DNA from: Streptomyces filipinensis
Lineage (GTDB): Bacteria > Actinomycetota > Actinomycetes > Streptomycetales > Streptomycetaceae
DNA length: 64,000 nt
Assembly: GCF_014649495.1 (NCBI RefSeq)
Contig: NZ_BMTD01000016.1
Span: 146,201-210,200 of the forward strand
Direction: 5' to 3'
Shown: positions 59,297 through 64,000 of the stretch, piece after piece
Layout of the letters: each line of letters opens with the position of its first letter
Position numbering within the stretch: the stretch's first letter is position 1
The notes under the pieces: generated by a model
Databases searched by the model: none
Told to the model about the DNA's origin: nothing
Seen by the model: the letters and a program-made list of their open reading frames with translations, nothing else
Program-made: the position numbers and the translations under genes

Positions 59297-59959
59297 ATGA
59301 CGGGCAGGCTCAGGGCGCCGACGGGACGCTACGGCGGCCGGTCCGCCGAGGAACGACAGGCCGAGCGGCGCCGCCGTTTCCTGGACGCGGCCCTGGAACT
59401 GTTCGGTGGCAGCCCGGGCTACCGGGGGACGACGATCGCCGCACTGAGCCAGGCCGCCGGACTGTCCACCCGCCAGTTCTACGAGGAGTTCCACACCCTG
59501 GAGGACGTCCTCGGCGCGCTGCACCTGGAGGTCAACGACTGGGCGGAACAGGCGGTGCTGGACGCCCTCGCCACGGCGGACGGGCTGCCGCTGGCCGAGC
59601 GCGCCTCCGTGCTCTTCCACGCCTACGCCCACGACGTCACCTCCGACCCGCGCCGCGTCCGCATCACCTTCATGGAGATCGTCGGGGTCAGCCCGCGCCT
59701 GGAGGAACAGCGCCTGGCCCGCCGGGCCCGCTGGATCGACCTGATCCGGGCGGAGGCGGACGCGGCCGTGCTGCGCGGGGAGGCGGCACCCCGTGACTAC
59801 CGGCTCGCGGCGACGGCCTTCATCGGCAGCGTCAACGGACTCCTGCACGACTGGAGCGCCGGCTGGGTGGACGCCACGCTCGACGAGGTGGTGGACGAGC
59901 TGGTGCGGCTGCTGCTGGGCATGCTCCGGCCGGCGGGCTGGCGCCCCGCGACCGGCTGA
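59297..59959 (+). CDS. TetR-family transcriptional regulator
   Basis: A 220-aa regulator with an N-terminal HTH (about 20-65: RRRRFLDAALELFGGSPGYRGTTIAALSQAAGLSTRQFYEEFHTLE) and a mostly helical ligand domain. AAGGGGGAAGC precedes ATG 59297. It is divergent from the propeller gene and directly before an alcohol dehydrogenase gene, either of which it may control through the palindrome in the gap. Confidence 0.88.
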   Translation: MTGRLRAPTGRYGGRSAEERQAERRRRFLDAALELFGGSPGYRGTTIAALSQAAGLSTRQFYEEFHTLEDVLGALHLEVNDWAEQAVLDALATADGLPLAERASVLFHAYAHDVTSDPRRVRITFMEIVGVSPRLEEQRLARRARWIDLIRAEADAAVLRGEAAPRDYRLAATAFIGSVNGLLHDWSAGWVDATLDEVVDELVRLLLGMLRPAGWRPATG

Positions 59960-60103
59960 CCCGGAGGCCTGCCGAGCCCGTCGGTGCAGGTCAGGGGCGG
60001 TTCCGGACGGCTCGGCGCGCGCGATGGGCCGGGAACTGGTCTGCTGGTGCGGGGGCGTCATACCCGTGTCCCGGAATCCGGCCGACACCCACGGGAGAAC
60101 CAG

Positions 60104-61126
60104 ATGAGTACCTATCGAGTCGCGCAGGTCACGGCCGCGGGCGGCCCGTTCGGGCTGGTCGAGCGGGAGGTGCCCGAGCCGGGACCCCGTCAGGTGCGGA
60201 TCGCCGTGGAGGCCTGCGGCATCTGCCACAGCGACGCGGCCTTCGTGAACGCCGCGCTGCCGGGCGTGACCTTCCCGGTGGTCCCCGGGCATGAGATCGC
60301 CGGGCGGGTGGAGGCGCTCGGCGCGGGAGCGCAGGAGTGGGGCTGGCAGGTCGGCGACCGGGTCGCGGTCGGCTGGTTCGGCGGCAGCTGCGGCCACTGC
60401 ACGCCGTGCCGGCGCGGCGACTTCATCGTGTGCCCCCGGCTGAAGGTCCCCGGCTGGGCCTACGACGGCGGCTTCGGCGAGCGGGTGATCGCGCCCGTCG
60501 ACGCCCTGGCCCGGATTCCCGACGCGCTGGCGGCGAGCGACGCCGGGCCGCTGGCCTGCGCGGGCGTGACCGTCTTCAACGGGCTGCGGCGCAGCTCGGC
60601 CCGGTCCGGCGATCGGGTCGCCGTGCTCGGCCTCGGCGGCCTGGGTCACCTCGGGGTGCAGTACGCGGTGGCGCTGGGCTTCGAGACCGTGGGAATCGCC
60701 CGGGGCCCGGAGAAGGCCGACTTCGCCAAGCGTCTGGGCGCCCACCACTACGTCGACAGCACCTCCGGCACCCCGGTCGCCGAGGCCCTGCAGTCGCTCG
60801 GCGGTGTGGACGTGGTGCTGGCCACGGCCGGGAACTCCGAGGCGATCACGGCCACCGTGGACGGTCTGGCGCCCCGCGGCGAGCTGGTGGTCATCGGCGC
60901 GGACACCGAACCGATGGGCATCAACCCGGCCCAGCTGCTGATGGCCGCCCGGGTCGTGCGCGGCCACCCGTCCGGTACCTCGCAGGACGTGGAGGACACC
61001 ATGGCCTTCAGCGCCCTGCACGGCATCCGCCCGATGACGGAGACACGCCCGCTGGACGACGCGAACGAGGCCTACCAGAAGATGCTCGCCGGCAAGGCCC
61101 GCTTCCGGATGGTACTGACCACCTGA
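60104..61126 (+). CDS. zinc-dependent alcohol dehydrogenase
   Basis: A 340-aa medium-chain dehydrogenase: catalytic zinc ligands in CGICHSD and GHEIAG, the structural zinc Cys cluster CGHCTPCRRGDFIVC, and the nucleotide-binding GLGGLGHLGVQYAVALG. Length and motifs match the bacterial AdhP/YjgB-type group. ATG 60104 follows GGGAG. The TetR gene ends 144 nt upstream. Confidence 0.9.
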   Translation: MSTYRVAQVTAAGGPFGLVEREVPEPGPRQVRIAVEACGICHSDAAFVNAALPGVTFPVVPGHEIAGRVEALGAGAQEWGWQVGDRVAVGWFGGSCGHCTPCRRGDFIVCPRLKVPGWAYDGGFGERVIAPVDALARIPDALAASDAGPLACAGVTVFNGLRRSSARSGDRVAVLGLGGLGHLGVQYAVALGFETVGIARGPEKADFAKRLGAHHYVDSTSGTPVAEALQSLGGVDVVLATAGNSEAITATVDGLAPRGELVVIGADTEPMGINPAQLLMAARVVRGHPSGTSQDVEDTMAFSALHGIRPMTETRPLDDANEAYQKMLAGKARFRMVLTT

Positions 61127-61211
61127 CCTCACGGCCCGGCCCGGCCGCCGCCGATCGGCGGTGCTCGTCGCCGGTGGGCCCGGAGGCCGGCTCCGCCGCT
61201 GCTCGTCCGCT

Positions 61212-61230
61212 GCCGGACCCGGGGTCCGGC
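61212..61230. terminator. short hairpin between convergent genes
   Basis: GCCGGAC (61212-61218) and GTCCGGC (61224-61230) form a 7-bp stem with loop CCGGG between the convergent alcohol dehydrogenase and glycosyltransferase genes. Confidence 0.45.
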
Positions 61231-61242
61231 CCGGGCGGTGGG

Positions 61243-62487
61243 TCAGCTGTCGAGCCGGTTCAGTGCCGCCAGTACCGGTGCTGCGCCGTCCTCCTCACGG
61301 ATGCGGGCGCCCAGTGAGCCCGCCCGCTCCCGGTGTGCCGGCTCGCGGATCGCGCGGACCAGTGCGGAGGCCAGGGCGTCCACGGTCAGGCGGCGCAGCG
61401 GTACGGCCTCCGGGGCGACCCCCAGCGCGACCAGCCGGGCGGACCAGAACCCGGCGTCGAACTGCACCGGCACCGGCACCGCCGGCACCCCGGCGCGCAG
61501 CCCCGCCGCCGTCGTTCCGGCACCCGCGTGATGGACCACGCCGGCCATCCGGGGGAAGAGCAGGGCGTGCGGCACGTCGTCGATCGTCAGCATGTCGTCG
61601 CCGTCCGCCGCGAGGCCGCCCCAGCCGCGCTGGATCACCCCGCGCAGCCCGGCCCGCCGCAGCGCCGCGACCACCTGGGCGCTGAGCCGGCCGGCGTCCG
61701 GCACGGTGGCGCTGCCCAGGCCGACGAAGACCGGGGCCGGTCCCGTGTCGAGGAACTCCTGGACACGTACGGGCAGTTGTGCCTCCGTGTCGTACGGCCA
61801 CCAGTAGCCGCCCACCGTGAGCCCTGGCCGCCAGTCCCGGGGCCGGGGCACCACCAGGGGGCTGAAGCCGTGGTGCACCGGCCAGTGCCGCCGCTCCCGG
61901 GCCCGCCGCGCCGCAGCGCTGCGCAGCGGGGGCAGTCCGAGCCGCTCACGCACCCGGGGGACGGTGGCCGCGAACACATGCTCCACGGCGAGGCTCACCC
62001 CGTGTCCGGCGAGCCGGTTGGCCGTCCCTCCCCACCGGCCACCGCCGAGCACGGCGGGTGCGAACTCGCGTGTGCCGGCGAGGGGTTGCAGATAGACGCC
62101 CATGCTCGGCATCCGCAGCCCCTCGGCGATCGTGTGCCCGAGCGGGGCCAGTGAGGCGGACAGCAGCAGCACCTCGGCGTCCCGGGCCGCCGAGAGCAGG
62201 TCCTCGGTCATCCGCCCGACCAGCCGCCGCGCCAGGTCCACCACCCGCACCAGCTTCCCGGCGCCGCTGGCACTGCGGTGCAGACCCCGCCCGCGCGGGG
62301 ACTCCAGCTCCGCGCGCGGATCGAGCGGCAGCGCGTGGAACCGTACGCCGGAGCCCGCCACCAGCGGTTCGAAGCGGGCATGGGTGACCAGGGTGACCTC
62401 GTGACCGGCCTGGGCGAGCCGGTGCCCCAGCCCGGTGTAGGGGGCCACGTCGCCCCGGGACCCCGCCGTCATGATCGCAACGCGCAC
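61243..62487 (-). CDS. GT1-family glycosyltransferase (UGT/macrolide type)
   Basis: A 414-aa GT-B enzyme. The N-terminal acceptor domain starts MTAGSRGDVAPYTGLGHRL, resembling sterol and antibiotic glucosyltransferases. The C-terminal donor motif is VVHHAGAGTTAAGLRAGVPAVPVPVQFDAGFWSARL. It transfers a sugar from a nucleotide donor to a small hydrophobic acceptor; no antibiotic cluster is adjacent, so detoxification or sterol-like lipid glycosylation is possible. Confidence 0.88.
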   Translation of the reverse strand: MRVAIMTAGSRGDVAPYTGLGHRLAQAGHEVTLVTHARFEPLVAGSGVRFHALPLDPRAELESPRGRGLHRSASGAGKLVRVVDLARRLVGRMTEDLLSAARDAEVLLLSASLAPLGHTIAEGLRMPSMGVYLQPLAGTREFAPAVLGGGRWGGTANRLAGHGVSLAVEHVFAATVPRVRERLGLPPLRSAAARRARERRHWPVHHGFSPLVVPRPRDWRPGLTVGGYWWPYDTEAQLPVRVQEFLDTGPAPVFVGLGSATVPDAGRLSAQVVAALRRAGLRGVIQRGWGGLAADGDDMLTIDDVPHALLFPRMAGVVHHAGAGTTAAGLRAGVPAVPVPVQFDAGFWSARLVALGVAPEAVPLRRLTVDALASALVRAIREPAHRERAGSLGARIREEDGAAPVLAALNRLDS

Positions 62488-62712
62488 GAGGGTCAGTATG
62501 GCGGCATTCCGTCCCGCGCGGGCCCAACGGCCCGGTCACCACGGCGGGTTCACACCCGTCGCAGCCGTTGGCTTCGCCCAGGGCACGGTCTCGGTCCAGG
62601 CCCACCCCGCCATAGGGGCCCGGCAACTCCCCCACCCTCACCGACGGGACCCCGCCCGTACCGGGGGACCGCACCGTCGGCGCCCACCAGAAGTGGTCCC
62701 GGCCCTGACCTC

Positions 62713-63048
62713 CTAGGCGGCGGCGAGCATCAGGAGGCCCGTCGTCGCCAGCAGGGCGCAGCCCAGCACGCACCAGGCGACCAGCCGCCGGCGCAGCACC
62801 CGGTATCTCAGCTCGTACGTCCGCCGCAGTTCGACGGCGCGTTCGGCGGTGCGGTGCCAGGACGTGCGGGCCAGTGCCAGGTACTCCGCCTCGAACTGCC
62901 GCTCAAGGTCCTCGCGTTGGGTGTCGGTGAGCCAGCCGAGCCGACAGGCGGCCCGGGCCGCCGCCGTACGGCCCTCCTCCCGGGCGGCGGCCAGCAGCAG
63001 ATGGCCCTCGACCTCCCGGACCAGGGCCGCCTCCTCCTGCGCGGTCAT
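62713..63048 (-). CDS. small membrane protein coupled to ctaD
   Basis: A 111-aa protein: a charged helical N-terminal domain (EEEAALVREVEGHLLL-like, with RLGWLTDTQREDLERQFEAEY), then one C-terminal membrane helix (LVAWCVLGCALLATTGLLML). The ATG at 63048 overlaps the ctaD stop as ATGA, so it is translated with the oxidase subunit. No family recognised; the position suggests an assembly or stability role. Confidence 0.68.
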   Translation of the reverse strand: MTAQEEAALVREVEGHLLLAAAREEGRTAAARAACRLGWLTDTQREDLERQFEAEYLALARTSWHRTAERAVELRRTYELRYRVLRRRLVAWCVLGCALLATTGLLMLAAA

Positions 63049-64000
63049 CGCGCGCTCAACTCCTTCTCGGGCAGTGGCGTTTTTGGGTGGTGCAGGTCGA
63101 ACGCCGGGGACTCGCTGCGGATCCGCGGCAGGGTGAGGAAGTTGTGCCGCGGCGGCGGGCAGGACGTCGCCCACTCCAGGGAACGGCCGTAGCCCCACGG
63201 ATCGTCGCTCTCGACCCGCTCGCCGTACTTGGCCGTCTTCCAGACGTTGTAGAAGAACGGGAGCAGCGAGGAGCCGAGCAGGAACGAGAAGATCGTGGAG
63301 ACCGTGTTGAGCGTGGTGAGCCCCTCGGCCGCGAGATAGTCGGGAATCCGGCGCTGCATTCCGTTCGTGCCCAGCCAGTGCTGGACCAGGAAGGTGCCGT
63401 GGAAGCCGACGAACAGCGTCCAGAAGGTGATCTTGCCGAGGCGTTCGTCGAGCATCCTGCCGGTCCACTTGGGCCACCAGAAATGGAATCCGGCGAACAT
63501 CGCGAACACCACCGTGCCGAAGATGACGTAGTGGAAGTGGGCCACCACGAAGTAGCTGTCGGAGGTCGCGAAGTCGATCGGCGGGGAGGCGAGCATGACG
63601 CCGGTCAGCCCGCCGAAGACGAACGTGACGAGGAAACCCATCACCCACAGCATGGGCGTCTCGAAGGACAGGCTGCCGCGCCACATGGTGCCGATCCAGT
63701 TGAAGAACTTCACCCCGGTCGGGACGGCGATCAGGAAGGTCATGAAGGAGAAGAACGGCAGCAGCACACCACCGGTGACGTACATGTGGTGCGCCCACAC
63801 CGTCGCGGACAGGCCGGCGATCGCGATGGTCGCGGCGACGAGCCCCATGTAGCCGAAGATCGGCTTGCGGGAGAAGACCGGGATGACTTCGCTGATGATG
63901 CCGAAGAACGGCAGGGCGATGATGTACACCTCGGGATGGCCGAAGAACCAGAAGAGGTGTTGCCACAGCAGGACTCCGCCGTTCGCGGCGTCGAAGACGT
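63045..64000 (-). CDS. ctaD: cytochrome c oxidase subunit I, paralogue 2, cut by window edge
   Basis: The C-terminal 317 residues are visible; the frame continues past 64000 (VFDAANGGVLLWQHLFWFFG precedes HPEVYI). CuB ligands HPEVYI and VWAHHMYVTGG and the haem-ligand helix HFHYVIFGTVVFAMFAGFHFWW are present. The protein closely resembles the ctaD at 30917, for example sharing LEWATSCPPPRHNF and SESPAFDLHHP, but differs clearly elsewhere. It is followed by a small membrane-protein gene, where paralogue 1 is followed by ctaF. Confidence 0.92.
   Translation of the reverse strand, partial: VFDAANGGVLLWQHLFWFFGHPEVYIIALPFFGIISEVIPVFSRKPIFGYMGLVAATIAIAGLSATVWAHHMYVTGGVLLPFFSFMTFLIAVPTGVKFFNWIGTMWRGSLSFETPMLWVMGFLVTFVFGGLTGVMLASPPIDFATSDSYFVVAHFHYVIFGTVVFAMFAGFHFWWPKWTGRMLDERLGKITFWTLFVGFHGTFLVQHWLGTNGMQRRIPDYLAAEGLTTLNTVSTIFSFLLGSSLLPFFYNVWKTAKYGERVESDDPWGYGRSLEWATSCPPPRHNFLTLPRIRSESPAFDLHHPKTPLPEKELSAR

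Noticed and set aside
1..64000. tRNA, rRNA or CRISPR loci
   Set aside because: No T-loop/acceptor pattern, rRNA block or spacer array was recognised by eye; a covariance-model scan would be decisive.

Overview
The window is very GC-rich with strong third-position G/C, dense genes and GTG/TTG starts. Its gene content (ram/amf-type lanthipeptide cluster, SpoIIE-type phosphatases, streptogrisin-like protease, TTA codon in a LuxR regulator) points to Streptomyces or a very close relative. Pseudogenes, an IS remnant, duplicated respiratory genes and lineage-type functions suggest an accessory region, possibly a chromosome arm; this is inference.

Layout: 1-6388 holds envelope and general metabolism genes (SRPBCC protein, SDR, DMT permease, polysaccharide deacetylase, UgtP/MGDG-type glycosyltransferase, YihY-like membrane protein). 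6385-12549 (minus) is a compact peptide-export operon: a 71-aa double-glycine precursor without cysteine, a HlyD-type adaptor, a C39-peptidase ABC exporter and a second NHLP-type ABC exporter; no modification enzyme is adjacent. 13005-17478 holds a thioesterase, a secreted S1 protease with a repetitive tail and a PAS/GAF/PP2C phosphatase. 17811-25371 is a complete class III lanthipeptide (SapB/AmfS-like) cluster: ramR-type regulator with a TTA codon, two ABC half-transporters, a 37-aa precursor missed by ordinary gene calling, and the LanKC synthetase. A second PP2C phosphatase with an ATPase domain follows.

28836-32599 is a respiratory module (small coupled ORF, orphan cytochrome b, ctaD, ctaF); a second ctaD runs off the right edge at 64000. 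33193-36387 contains small ORFs, an rmlC homologue, a broken glycosyltransferase, an isochorismatase-like protein and a MarR regulator. The MarR gene is divergent from a catabolic operon (FAD/Fe-S dehydrogenase, enolase-superfamily enzyme, SDR) across a doubly palindromic operator region. 41709-44918 holds a phosphoesterase, a GNAT protein, a decayed MFS gene, an SRPBCC gene behind three evenly spaced palindromes, and an internally deleted IS5-type element. 45025-53418 (minus) is a CO-dehydrogenase-like molybdoenzyme operon coxS-L-M-D-E-xdhC-coxG with the form II active-site loop. 53603-55889 is an OtrA-like ribosomal protection gene with an overlapping leader ORF and an unusual 87-residue insertion. 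The remainder holds a GH5 glycosidase, a secreted beta-propeller protein, a TetR regulator, an alcohol dehydrogenase and a GT1 glycosyltransferase.

The two peptide-export systems share one design: precursor gene first, then a strong intergenic hairpin, then the exporter genes. I consider the cysteine-free peptide/exporter operon the best candidate for an undescribed system. No tRNA, rRNA or CRISPR array was seen.
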